Origin: Myxococcota bacterium
GTDB lineage: Bacteria; Myxococcota_A; UBA9160; PR03
NCBI GenBank assembly: GCA_030066475.1
Contig: JASJBO010000035.1
Coordinates: 1-22,529, forward strand
Direction: 5' to 3'
DNA: 22,529 nucleotides
The stretch's first letter is position 1. Each line of letters starts with the position of its first letter. The translations under genes were made by a program, and so were the position numbers. This document shows, in pieces, positions 1-6,738 of this stretch. A model generated the notes under the pieces. That model saw only the letters and a program-made list of their open reading frames with translations. It searched no databases and had not been told where the DNA came from.

Positions 1-950
1 TCGAGTGCGCCCCGCGACAGGCGAGGCGTCGGGGCACCGCGCGCGCGGGCCGCGCGCTCCAGGAGCAGCTGGGCGAGCCACTCGATGTCGCGCGGACGCT
101 CGCGGAGCGGCGGCACCCGGAGCACCAGGACCTCGAGACGGTGGTGCAGGTCGGGCCGCAGACGACCGCACGCGACCTCGTTGGCCAGCGGACGCTTCGA
201 GGTCGCGACGACGCGCAGTGGCGTGCCTTCGCCGCCGTCCTGCATGCGCCGGACGAGGCGCGCCTGGATCGCGAGCGGGAGCTCGCCCACGTCCTCCAGC
301 ACGAGCGTGCCGCCGCGCACCGCGCCGAGCAGCCCGCAGTCGGCGCCCTCCCCGTCGCCGAACAGCTCGCACTCCGCGTCGGCCGCCAGCGCCCCGCCGC
401 GGACGAACACGACCGGCGCGTCGGCCCGGCGGCTGCGCGTGTGGATCCACTGCGCGAGCCGGCTGCGGCCGCTCCCGCTCTCTCCGAGCACCAGCACGGT
501 CGCGTCGGTCGCCGCGGCGGCCTCGGCCTCGCGCAGCAGCCGGCGCACCCCCGGATCGCGCGTCAGCAGCTCGACGCCGGGCGGTGCGCCGCTGCGCCGG
601 GCCGGATCGAGCGCGTTCGCCAGCGCCGCCTCCAGGGCCGCGACGTCGAACGGCTTGCGCAGGAACTCGCGCGCGCCGTTCGCCAGCGCCTCGACGGCGG
701 GCCCGGGCGGATCCGCCGGGCCCATCGCGATGACTGCGAGCGGCGCGCACGCGGCGCCCAGCCGCCCGATCGCGACCGCCGCGCCGGGCGGCTCGATCGA
801 GACCAGCGCGGCCGAGTACTCGCCGAGCTCGCGGGGTGTGCGCGCATCGAGCGCGGGTGCGGCATCGGCGTACCAGCCGGCGTTTCGCACGGCGTCTCCC
901 AGCGCCTCGCGGAACGCGGTGTCGGGCTCGGCGATCAGGACGCGGCGCAC
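1..950 (-). CDS. Degenerate NtrC-type sigma-54 response regulator (partial, C-terminus beyond window)
   Basis: The 316 visible residues form a receiver-like domain (about 1-112) followed by most of an AAA+ sigma-54 activator domain (about 125-310). The AAA+ part is recognisable from GESGSGRS (156-163), ECELFG (193-198), GGTLVLEDVGEL (213-224), RPDLHHRL (265-272) and PPLRERPRDI (280-289). Several key residues are missing. The Walker A lysine is R162. No GAFTGA loop lies between ELFG and the Walker B segment, where about 10-15 residues are gone. Walker B reads LED instead of LDE. The receiver has no aspartate where the phospho-acceptor should be (ALVSIEPP, 48-55), although the KPF lysine remains. 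The GTG start at 950 is preceded by GGGAGG and overlaps the kinase-like gene by 16 nt. Known activators need GAFTGA to engage sigma-54, so I infer a regulator that no longer opens promoters, perhaps a DNA-binding or partner-sensing protein. Its HTH, if present, lies outside the window. Confidence 0.85.
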   Translation of the reverse strand, partial: MRRVLIAEPDTAFREALGDAVRNAGWYADAAPALDARTPRELGEYSAALVSIEPPGAAVAIGRLGAACAPLAVIAMGPADPPGPAVEALANGAREFLRKPFDVAALEAALANALDPARRSGAPPGVELLTRDPGVRRLLREAEAAAATDATVLVLGESGSGRSRLAQWIHTRSRRADAPVVFVRGGALAADAECELFGDGEGADCGLLGAVRGGTLVLEDVGELPLAIQARLVRRMQDGGEGTPLRVVATSKRPLANEVACGRLRPDLHHRLEVLVLRVPPLRERPRDIEWLAQLLLERAARARGAPTPRLSRGAL

Positions 951-1558
951 GCCGCCTCCCCGTCGACGACGCGGCAGCGCAGCACCTCGCGCTGCGAGCC
1001 CAGCTCGTGCTCGAACCCGGTCGCCGCAGCCGCCGCGAAGCGGCGCAGCTCGTCGACTCCCTCGCGGGGCGGCGGGGCGGTGGCGCGATCGCGCTCGAGC
1101 GTCACCGCGAGCGACCAGCCCGCGTCGCCGGAATCGGTCTCGAAGAGCAGCCGACCCGGACCCGCCAGCCGCGCGACCGCCGCCCGCACCAGCAGGAGCG
1201 CCAGGCGCCGGGTGACGCCGGCGTCGGCCGCGACCGGCGCGGGAGCCGCGCGCCCCGCCGACCAGCGGATCCCGCGCGCCTCCAGGGTCGGGCCCACGCG
1301 CCGGCCGAGATCCGCGACGACGTCCGCCAGCTCGATGCGGGAAGCCGAGCCGGCGCCCGCGCTGGCGCAGAAGGCGCCGGTGCACTCGGCGATCGAGGCG
1401 TCCAGGTCGACGACGGCCTGCGAGGCGGACCGGGCCAGGGCGCGTGCGCGCGGAGTCGCCGCCTCGCGCGCGAGCTGGCTCGTCACGAGCTCGAGGCGGG
1501 CGAGGGCCGCGCGCATGCCGGTGATCAGGGCGGGCGATGCAGCCGGTCTCGCCGTCAC
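935..1558 (-). CDS. Histidine-kinase-like protein without catalytic residues
   Basis: The 207-residue soluble protein has an N-terminal helical part (about 8-60) resembling a kinase dimerisation domain. A C-terminal alpha/beta part (about 74-204) is laid out like a HATPase: a strand-helix start at IELADVV, a helix at RRLALLLVRAAVARL (117-131), then paired strands at GRLLFETD and GWSLAVTLERD. There is no phospho-acceptor histidine in the first part. The helix that should hold the N-box asparagine has none, and no DxGxG or GxG lid motif follows. The GTG start at 1558 overlaps the stop of the TPR gene by 4 nt, and the 3' end overlaps the response regulator by 16 nt. The pairing with a regulator that is also degenerate suggests a non-phosphorylating partner protein. 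The family assignment rests on fold-like spacing and gene order, so it is moderate. It was identified by reading this frame inside a much longer spurious open frame. Confidence 0.65.
   Translation of the reverse strand: MTARPAASPALITGMRAALARLELVTSQLAREAATPRARALARSASQAVVDLDASIAECTGAFCASAGAGSASRIELADVVADLGRRVGPTLEARGIRWSAGRAAPAPVAADAGVTRRLALLLVRAAVARLAGPGRLLFETDSGDAGWSLAVTLERDRATAPPPREGVDELRRFAAAAATGFEHELGSQREVLRCRVVDGEAACAAS
951..956 (-). promoter_or_regulatory. Shine-Dalgarno for the response-regulator start
   Basis: Read on the minus strand, GGGAGG lies four bases before the GTG at 950. It decides this start over codons further inside the receiver domain. The site is inside the end of the upstream kinase-like gene. 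Confidence 0.55.
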
Positions 1559-3390
1559 GAGGCCCCCGCCCGGCGCAGCAGCTCGATCAGATCGATGCGA
1601 AGCCGCGCCAGGTCGTTCCAGGCGCCGGCGCCCCCCTCCGCGCTCTCGCGCAGCATGTTCTGCTCCTCGCTCGCATCGCCCGCGAGTGCGGCGCGCCAGT
1701 ACGCGGCCTGCTCGCGGCGCTCGCCCGGCGGCAGCAGCTCGTAGGCGATCGCGTAGATCGCGCTCGCCTGCTCGAGCTCGTCCGAGCGGCGCAGCAGGTC
1801 GCCCGCCGCCAGCGCGGCGCTGCCGTAGCTCGCAGGCGCGCCGCGGAGCTCTGCCTCGCTCGCCTCCTGCACGGCGCGCACCAGCGCGGCACGCGGCGCC
1901 TGGTCCAGCGGGACTCGCAGCGCCGCGTCGGCGAGCAGGGCGAGGGCGCGCGCGCGACGTGGGAGCGACTCCTCGGCGGTGGTGAGCGGCTCGAGCAGGG
2001 CGACGGCGGCGTCCGCGGCATCGAGCGAGAGCTCGATCTCGGCCAGCAGCAGGGTCCACTCGGTGCGGTCCTCGGTCTCCCCCTGCCGCAGCCGCTCGCG
2101 AGCGGCCGCCTCGGCGACCGCGAGGTCGCCGTTCGCGAACGACGCGCGTGCGATCGGGAACGCCGCCACCTCGGCGCCGCGCTCGCCGAAGCGCTTCACG
2201 ACGCTGCGAAACAGGTCGAGGGCCGTGCCGCTGAGACCCAGCTCCGCATAGCAGCGGCCGAGCTGAACGATCGGCTCCGGAGCGGGAGCGCGCCGCGACA
2301 GGAGATCCCGCCGCCAGCCGATGCGGGCGATGGACTCGCCGCACGCCGCCCACTCGGCCTCCGCCGGCACCAGCACGGCGAGCGCGCGACCCAGGGCGTC
2401 GGACGCGAGCTCGCCGTAGGGCTCGGCGTGCGGATCGACCAGCACCCGGGTCAGGACGTCGATGGCTCCCGCCGGCTCGTCGGCCGCCAGCAGGCCGTGC
2501 GCCAGCACCACGCGGCCGTAGGCGGCCACGCGCGGCGCGCCCTCGAGGGCCGGTGCGAGTCGCTCGGACAGGCGGTCGACGGGTCCGCTCTGCAAGTCGA
2601 ACGCGACCCCGCGCGCCGATGCGAACGCAGAGGCGTCCGGCGACCCCGTCTCGCGCGCGGCCGCCAGCAGCTCGCGCGCCTCGTCGATGTGACCCGTCCC
2701 GTGGAGCGCTTCGGCCAGGCGGATCTGGATCGCCGTGGTGAGCCCGGGCGTCGGCTCCGCATCCAGCGCGCGTCGCAGCCACGCCACGCCCTCCTCGATC
2801 CGGTCCTCGGCGAACGCCGCCTCGGCGGCGCGCGCGCTCCAGGGTGCCGGCGACACGCCGAGCGGACCCGCCCGGGAGAGCAGCTCCTCGTACTGCTGCA
2901 GCGCGACGGCCGAGTCCCCGGACGCGAACGCGGCGTCGGCCAGGCGCAGCGCGACCTGGTCGCGCAGCCGGGGATCGGCGGACTGCCGGATCGCACGGAA
3001 TCCGGACGCGGCCTCGTCCAGGTGACCGGCACGCCAGCGCGCTTCGGCCCGCAGGAACCGCGCCGTCTGGCGGACCGCGGCACGCCGGTCGCGGTCCCCC
3101 AGCGCGCGCTCGGCGAGCAGGGCCTCGGCGGCGGCTTCGGGAAGGTGACCCCGGGCGAGCTCGCGGCGCGCGGACTCGAGCCGGAGGCAGGCGGGCGTGC
3201 GCGGCTCCGCCTCCGACGGGTCGGCGCAGGGCAGCGCGGGAACGACGGCCGGCGTGGGGGGCAGCCCGCCGTACAGCGCCTCCCACGGGCCGGGAGCCGG
3301 CGCGGGCTCGGCGATGGCGGCGGACGCGAGGGCTGCCGCGCACGCGGCAGCTGCGAGCGCGCGTCCGGCTCGGCCGCAGTCGGGGCTCAC
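1555..3390 (-). CDS. Exported TPR-repeat protein
   Basis: This 611-residue protein starts with a signal peptide: an arginine near residue 10, an alanine-rich hydrophobic core at 11-25, and a likely cleavage after AIA at 27. The rest is almost entirely alpha-helical with degenerate tetratricopeptide-type helix pairs. Examples are RFLRAEARWRAGHLDEAASGF, QVALRLADAAFASGDSAVALQQYEELL, IQIRLAEALHGTGHIDEARELL and GRCYAELGLSGTALDLFRSVVKRFGE. It probably acts as a periplasmic scaffold or sensor. The partner is unknown, but the operon with PilZ and two-component-like proteins points to envelope or motility control. The GTG start at 3390 overlaps the PilZ stop by 4 nt (GTGA), and the 3' end overlaps the kinase-like gene by 4 nt, so translational coupling is likely. 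No enzymatic motif is visible. It is sure as a gene and as a helical-repeat protein, but not assigned to a named family. Confidence 0.85.
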   Translation of the reverse strand: MSPDCGRAGRALAAAACAAALASAAIAEPAPAPGPWEALYGGLPPTPAVVPALPCADPSEAEPRTPACLRLESARRELARGHLPEAAAEALLAERALGDRDRRAAVRQTARFLRAEARWRAGHLDEAASGFRAIRQSADPRLRDQVALRLADAAFASGDSAVALQQYEELLSRAGPLGVSPAPWSARAAEAAFAEDRIEEGVAWLRRALDAEPTPGLTTAIQIRLAEALHGTGHIDEARELLAAARETGSPDASAFASARGVAFDLQSGPVDRLSERLAPALEGAPRVAAYGRVVLAHGLLAADEPAGAIDVLTRVLVDPHAEPYGELASDALGRALAVLVPAEAEWAACGESIARIGWRRDLLSRRAPAPEPIVQLGRCYAELGLSGTALDLFRSVVKRFGERGAEVAAFPIARASFANGDLAVAEAAARERLRQGETEDRTEWTLLLAEIELSLDAADAAVALLEPLTTAEESLPRRARALALLADAALRVPLDQAPRAALVRAVQEASEAELRGAPASYGSAALAAGDLLRRSDELEQASAIYAIAYELLPPGERREQAAYWRAALAGDASEEQNMLRESAEGGAGAWNDLARLRIDLIELLRRAGAS

Positions 3391-3959
3391 GGAGCCCCCT
3401 CCGCCCCGTCCTCCTGGGCCTCCGGGTCCGCATCGGCGCCTCCGGCTCCGTCTCCGTTCTGGCGGCGGCTCAGGACCTCGACCTCGTAGACGGCGCGCAC
3501 GATCGCCTGGCGGTCGGCCTCGTCGATCGCGCCGAACCGCACGGCGACCTGCGCGTGCCCCGCCTCGTCCATCCGGCGCAGGCCCACCACCTGCGCCAGC
3601 GCCTCGACGCGGCGCGGCGGCGAGCCGGGCAGCAGGAACTCGAGCAGGACGTCGTCGCCGGGCAGCAGGTCGTCGCTGCTGCCCAGCATCATGCCCGAGC
3701 CCGAGAGCACCACGCTCTGCGCGTCCCGATGGCTGAGCGGCGGCGGGCGCTCGGGATCGAGTCGCGCGAGCAGCGTGTCGAGCTTGTCCTCGATGCGTGC
3801 CGCCCAGGCGGCCAGCTCGGCCGGCACGGCCGCTTGCGCGTCGCGGCTCTCCTGGGTGCGGACGGCGAACTCGAGGACCTCCTCGGGCTCGACCCGCCGG
3901 CAGCGGACCGGCAGGCTGGTCTGGACGCGGTAGAAGGCGCGTTCGTTGCGGTCGCCCAT
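3387..3959 (-). CDS. PilZ-domain c-di-GMP receptor, tetramer-type
   Basis: The 190-residue cytoplasmic protein carries the PilZ arginine motif RAFYR at 7-11 and the second loop LSGSGMML at 85-92. These match RxxxR and [D/N]xSxxG, except that V84 replaces the Asp/Asn. About 70 residues separate the two motifs, far more than in a classical PilZ domain. The insert holds a helix, ARIEDKLDTLLARLD (54-68). This layout is that of the atypical tetramer-forming PilZ group, in which the inserted helices form a coiled coil (established for Xanthomonas XCC6012). The C-terminal tail from about 168 is acidic and probably disordered. The ATG at 3959 has a G-rich Shine-Dalgarno and overlaps the upstream stop by one base (TGATG). 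The likely role is to tie this operon to c-di-GMP level and motility. Because of V84, ligand binding is not certain. Confidence 0.85.
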   Translation of the reverse strand: MGDRNERAFYRVQTSLPVRCRRVEPEEVLEFAVRTQESRDAQAAVPAELAAWAARIEDKLDTLLARLDPERPPPLSHRDAQSVVLSGSGMMLGSSDDLLPGDDVLLEFLLPGSPPRRVEALAQVVGLRRMDEAGHAQVAVRFGAIDEADRQAIVRAVYEVEVLSRRQNGDGAGGADADPEAQEDGAEGAP

Positions 3960-4555
3960 CAGTCCGTCCCCCCCGTCGCGTGGCGCGCGCGCACGGCCTC
4001 GAGCCGCGTCGGCCAGGCCAGCACGCGCGCGGCGACTTCGTGCTCGAGCACGTCGGCGATCGTCACCCAGTCTCGGGAGCGATGGGCGTCCTCCAGGCCG
4101 AGCAGCCACGGATCGAGCTCCGCGCAGAGCTCGGCGAGCCGCTCGCACTCGTCGGGGAGGGCTCGCGCGCTCGCCTGGATGGCGTGCACCAGAACCGCGA
4201 GGGCGTCGAGCGCCATGGCGTAGAGGTCGTTCGCCGCCTCGATCGAGCCCTCGCGCAGCAGCTCGGCCGTCCGCGCCAGGGAACGACTCACGGCGAACGC
4301 GTAGTCGGCGGCGCTCTCGAGGCCGTCGAGCGCGATCTCGCGGCGCGGCCGCGAGACGAGCGCGAGCGCACCCACGCCCGCGAGTGCCAGCTCGCGGACC
4401 TCGTCCCAGTCCGTCTCGGGCACCTCGTGCCCGTCCAGACGGAGCCCCAGGAGCACCTGCTCGTCCCGGTCTCCGGTCACCGCGTCGATGGCGTCGCCCA
4501 CGGTCGAGAGACCGCGCGCCTCGACGCCGACTCCGTTGTGGGACAGGTCCACCAT
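3959..4555 (-). CDS. Unrecognised helical protein, first gene of the PilZ/TPR operon
   Basis: I do not recognise this 198-residue protein. It has a short mixed N-terminus followed by a predominantly helical body with alternating leucine/alanine positions, for example ALDGLESAADYAFAVSRSLAR and LYAMALDALAVLVHAIQASARAL. The C-terminal helix is DWVTIADVLEHEVAARVLAW. No signal peptide, transmembrane segment or catalytic motif is seen. An open frame extends upstream to 4759, but the ATG at 4555 is chosen: GAGGAG lies 8 nt before it, and the sigma-54 promoter at 4593-4608 would start transcription near 4582, downstream of every earlier start. It is the promoter-proximal gene of a five-gene unit and ends in a TGATG junction with PilZ. 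A small motility-associated adaptor or chaperone is possible but unsupported. Confidence 0.75.
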   Translation of the reverse strand: MVDLSHNGVGVEARGLSTVGDAIDAVTGDRDEQVLLGLRLDGHEVPETDWDEVRELALAGVGALALVSRPRREIALDGLESAADYAFAVSRSLARTAELLREGSIEAANDLYAMALDALAVLVHAIQASARALPDECERLAELCAELDPWLLGLEDAHRSRDWVTIADVLEHEVAARVLAWPTRLEAVRARHATGGTD

Positions 4556-4592
4556 GTCCAGCTCTCCTCGCACTCGGTTTCGTCCGGACTGG

Positions 4593-4608
4593 AGCAAGCG
4601 GGATGCCA
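4593..4608 (-). promoter_or_regulatory. Sigma-54 promoter for the PilZ/TPR/two-component-like operon
   Basis: On the minus strand the sequence reads TGGCATCCCGCTTGCT. This matches the sigma-54 consensus TGGCAC-N5-TTGCW with one change (C to T in the -24 element) and the required GG-to-GC spacing. The -24 GG is at 4607-4606 and the -12 GC at 4595-4594. Transcription should start near 4582, leaving a leader of about 26 nt that holds the GAGGAG ribosome site of the gene starting at 4555. Confidence 0.8.
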
Positions 4609-4636
4609 ACGCGGCGCGGACGGACGTGGACGCCGC

Positions 4637-4664
4637 GCGGATCGAGCGCGGATGGAGCGGATCG
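4637..4664. repeat. Short tandem GCGGAT repeats between divergent sigma-54 promoters
   Basis: GCGGATCGAGC (4637-4647) is followed immediately by GCGGATGGAGC (4648-4658), and GCGGATCG recurs at 4657-4664. The three cores are spaced about one helical turn apart (11 and 9 bp). They lie 30-57 bp upstream of the leftward -24 element and 50-77 bp upstream of the rightward one. This is a plausible shared activator-binding region. In DNA this GC-rich a chance origin cannot be excluded. Confidence 0.35.
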
Positions 4665-4712
4665 CACGCCAGGAGGGCGTAGACCGGGAAGACGCGAGCG
4701 GAGTCGAGTGCG

Positions 4713-4728
4713 AGGCACGGCTCTTGCA
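4713..4728 (+). promoter_or_regulatory. Sigma-54 promoter for the NeuB-sulfotransferase operon
   Basis: The sequence AGGCACGGCTCTTGCA matches TGGCAC-N5-TTGCW at every position except the first T. The -24 GG is at 4714-4715 and the -12 GC at 4726-4727, exactly the needed spacing. Predicted transcription start is near 4739, about 57 nt before the chosen NeuB start. It lies back to back with the leftward sigma-54 promoter in the same 240-bp intergenic region, which holds no gene. Confidence 0.8.
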
Positions 4729-4795
4729 GCCTCCTCGTGGCGTTGCAGCAAGGCGGCACCGCGAGTGCCGGACCGTTTCAAGCTGGAGCCAGGCC

Positions 4796-5722
4796 GTGCA
4801 GATCGAAACGCGAGGGGGGAAGGCTTCGCTCGGGGGTTCCCTCGAGGAGGAGGTGGAGTTCGTCGCCGAGGTCTCCAGCAATCACGGCGGCGACCTCGAC
4901 CGGTCGCTGGCCTTCATCGACCGCGCCGCCGAGATCGGCTGCGGCGCGGTCAAGTTCCAGCTGTTCCGGATCCGGGAGCTGTTCGCGCCGGAAGTGCTGG
5001 CAGCCAGTGCCGCGCATCGCGAGCGCGAGCGCTGGGAGCTGCCCGAGTCGTTCCTGCCCGCGCTTGCCGAGCGGGCACACGAGCGGGGGCTGCGGTTCTC
5101 CTGCACGCCGTTCCACCTCGGCGCGGTCGCGACGCTCGAGCCGCACGTCGACTTCTACAAGATCTCCTCCTACGAGCTGCCCTGGACGGATCTGCTGGCA
5201 GCGTGTGCGCGGACGGGCCGGCCCGTGGTGCTGTCGACCGGCATGGCGACCCGCGACGAGGTCGCGCGAGCCGTCGGCGCGCTGGCGCGCGCGGGCTGCC
5301 GGGACCTGACGCTCCTGCACTGCGTCTCGGACTATCCCGCGCGTGCGGCGGACGCCAACCTGGCGGCGATCGCCACGCTGCGCGAGATCGGCGCGGCGCA
5401 CGCCGGACTCCTGGTCCGCGCCGGCTGGTCGGATCACACCGTCGAGCCGGGCGTCATCCACCGCGCCGTGCACCGGCACGGCGCCTCGATGATCGAGTTC
5501 CACCTCGACCTCGACGGTCGCGGCGCCGAGTTCGCGCCGGGGCACTGCTGGCTGCCGGAGCCGATCGAAGCCGTGATCCGCGACGTCCGGACCGCTGCGA
5601 GTGCCGACGGCCGTGCCGGGAAGCGGCTCTCCGCGGCCGAGCTCGAGGAGCGCGACTGGCGAGCCGATCCCGAGGACGGCCTGCGACCGCAGCGCCGCGT
5701 GCGCGCGGGGTTCGCGGCGTGA
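4796..5722 (+). CDS. neuB: NeuB-family nonulosonate synthase lacking the SAF domain
   Basis: NeuB-family enzymes condense phosphoenolpyruvate with a six-carbon amino sugar to give a nine-carbon 2-keto acid. The TIM-barrel signatures are all present: AEVSSNHGG (24-32), KFQ (53-55), YKISSYELP (121-129), STGMAT (147-152), HCVSDYPA (175-182), WSDHT (211-215) and EFHLDLDGRG (234-243). H175 and H236 fit the two metal-ligand histidines of the family. The protein stops at 308 residues; family members are usually about 340-350 with a C-terminal SAF (antifreeze-like) domain that helps bind the sugar. Here only a short arginine-rich tail follows the barrel. The GTG at 4796 has GGAG seven bases upstream. 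A GTG at 4853, close behind GAGGAG, would give a more typical NeuB N-terminus and is an alternative. It is first in a nine-gene operon and its stop overlaps the next gene (GTGA). The substrate may differ from that of pseudaminate synthase. Confidence 0.88.
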   Translation: MQIETRGGKASLGGSLEEEVEFVAEVSSNHGGDLDRSLAFIDRAAEIGCGAVKFQLFRIRELFAPEVLAASAAHRERERWELPESFLPALAERAHERGLRFSCTPFHLGAVATLEPHVDFYKISSYELPWTDLLAACARTGRPVVLSTGMATRDEVARAVGALARAGCRDLTLLHCVSDYPARAADANLAAIATLREIGAAHAGLLVRAGWSDHTVEPGVIHRAVHRHGASMIEFHLDLDGRGAEFAPGHCWLPEPIEAVIRDVRTAASADGRAGKRLSAAELEERDWRADPEDGLRPQRRVRAGFAA

Positions 5723-6738
5723 GGGCGGTCGACCTGCGTTGCTTCGTCACGGGCGGCGGGGGCGGCGGGCTCGGCCACGTCATGCGGGCGCTCACGGTCG
5801 CCGAGGAGGCGCGCCGGCGCGGCTGGAGCGTGGCCTTCCACCTGCGCGGCGACGCCGCGGCGGCGGCCCTCGTCGACGACGCCTTCCCGCGCGCCGTCCA
5901 GGCGTGGCAGACCGCGGACGACGCGGCGGCCGCCGCGGGCTGGACCCTGTTCGACACGCGCGAGCCGATCGCGGCGGAGCTCGCGCGCGCGCGCAGTGCC
6001 GGCGCACGCCGGCTCGTGCTGGACCGCGTCGACCACCTGGACGACGCCGACCTCACGGTGCTGCCCCACCTGCACGCGCCCCGCCTGGCGCATCCACAGG
6101 TGCGCCAGGGCGCAGCCTACTGCCTGGTGCCGCGCGAGATCCGCGCGGCGGCTTCGCTCGAAGCCGCCACCCGCAGCTGTGTGCTCGTGAGCTTCGGCGG
6201 CTCCGATCCGCTCGGGCTGACGCGGCTCGTGAGTCGCCCGCTCGCGCGGGCGCTCCGTGCCCACGGCGCGCCCTGGAAGGTGGACTGCGTGCTCGGACGC
6301 TGCTTTCGCGCCACGCGCCGGCTGCTCGACGAGCTTCGGGAGCTCGGCTGGCACGTGCACGTCGACCTCGGACACCGCGAGATGGCGGCGCTGATGCGGC
6401 GCGCGCACTTCGCGCTGACGGGCTTCGGGACCACGGTCTACGAGCTCGCCCACCTGGGTGTGCCCCCCCTGTACGTCACGCATCACCGCGACGACCGCGA
6501 CGCGGCCGAGCGGCTCGAGCGCGAAGGGGTCGGCGCCCTGCTGGCCGAGGGACCGGACTTCGACGCCGACGTCTTCCTGCGCCGGCTCGGGGCAACGGCC
6601 CTCGACGCGGGCTGGCGGCGGGCGGTGTCGGCGCGCTGCCGCGACCGGCTGGGCGCCGCGCAGGGCGCGTCGCGGATCCTGGACGCGCTGGCCGAGCACG
6701 GGCACCTGGCCGGAGCAACGGAGGAGAGGACGCCATGA
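5719..6738 (+). CDS. pseG: PseG/SpsG-type UDP-sugar hydrolase
   Basis: The 339-residue protein has the GT-B fold seen in PseG, which removes UDP from the UDP-bis-amino sugar before NeuB-type condensation. The glycine-rich loop and candidate base are at 12-23 (GGGGGGLGHVMR, with H20 in the position of the PseG catalytic histidine). SFGGSDP is at 158-164 and the nucleotide-binding segment GTTVYELAHLGVPP at 237-250. The length is normal for the family. Bacillus SpsG proteins share these motifs; the presence of PseB and PseC in the same window favours a PseG-like job. The GTG start at 5719 overlaps the NeuB stop by 4 nt, and the end overlaps the SDR start (ATGA), so the three are probably translated together. 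Confidence 0.85.
   Translation: MRAVDLRCFVTGGGGGGLGHVMRALTVAEEARRRGWSVAFHLRGDAAAAALVDDAFPRAVQAWQTADDAAAAAGWTLFDTREPIAAELARARSAGARRLVLDRVDHLDDADLTVLPHLHAPRLAHPQVRQGAAYCLVPREIRAAASLEAATRSCVLVSFGGSDPLGLTRLVSRPLARALRAHGAPWKVDCVLGRCFRATRRLLDELRELGWHVHVDLGHREMAALMRRAHFALTGFGTTVYELAHLGVPPLYVTHHRDDRDAAERLEREGVGALLAEGPDFDADVFLRRLGATALDAGWRRAVSARCRDRLGAAQGASRILDALAEHGHLAGATEERTP

Noticed and set aside
935..3433. An 832-codon open frame on the minus strand
   Set aside because: Only its last 207 codons (935-1558) are protein-like. The rest is an arginine/alanine-rich reading of the TPR and PilZ genes in another frame, caused by high GC content.
4610..4637. CGCGGCG / CGCCGCG inverted repeat in the divergent promoter region
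   Set aside because: Seven-base arms made only of G and C with a 14-base spacer are expected by chance in DNA of this composition.
4556..4759. Upstream extension of the helical protein to a start at 4759
   Set aside because: The extension crosses both sigma-54 promoters, has no protein-like character, and the ATG at 4555 has a good ribosome site.
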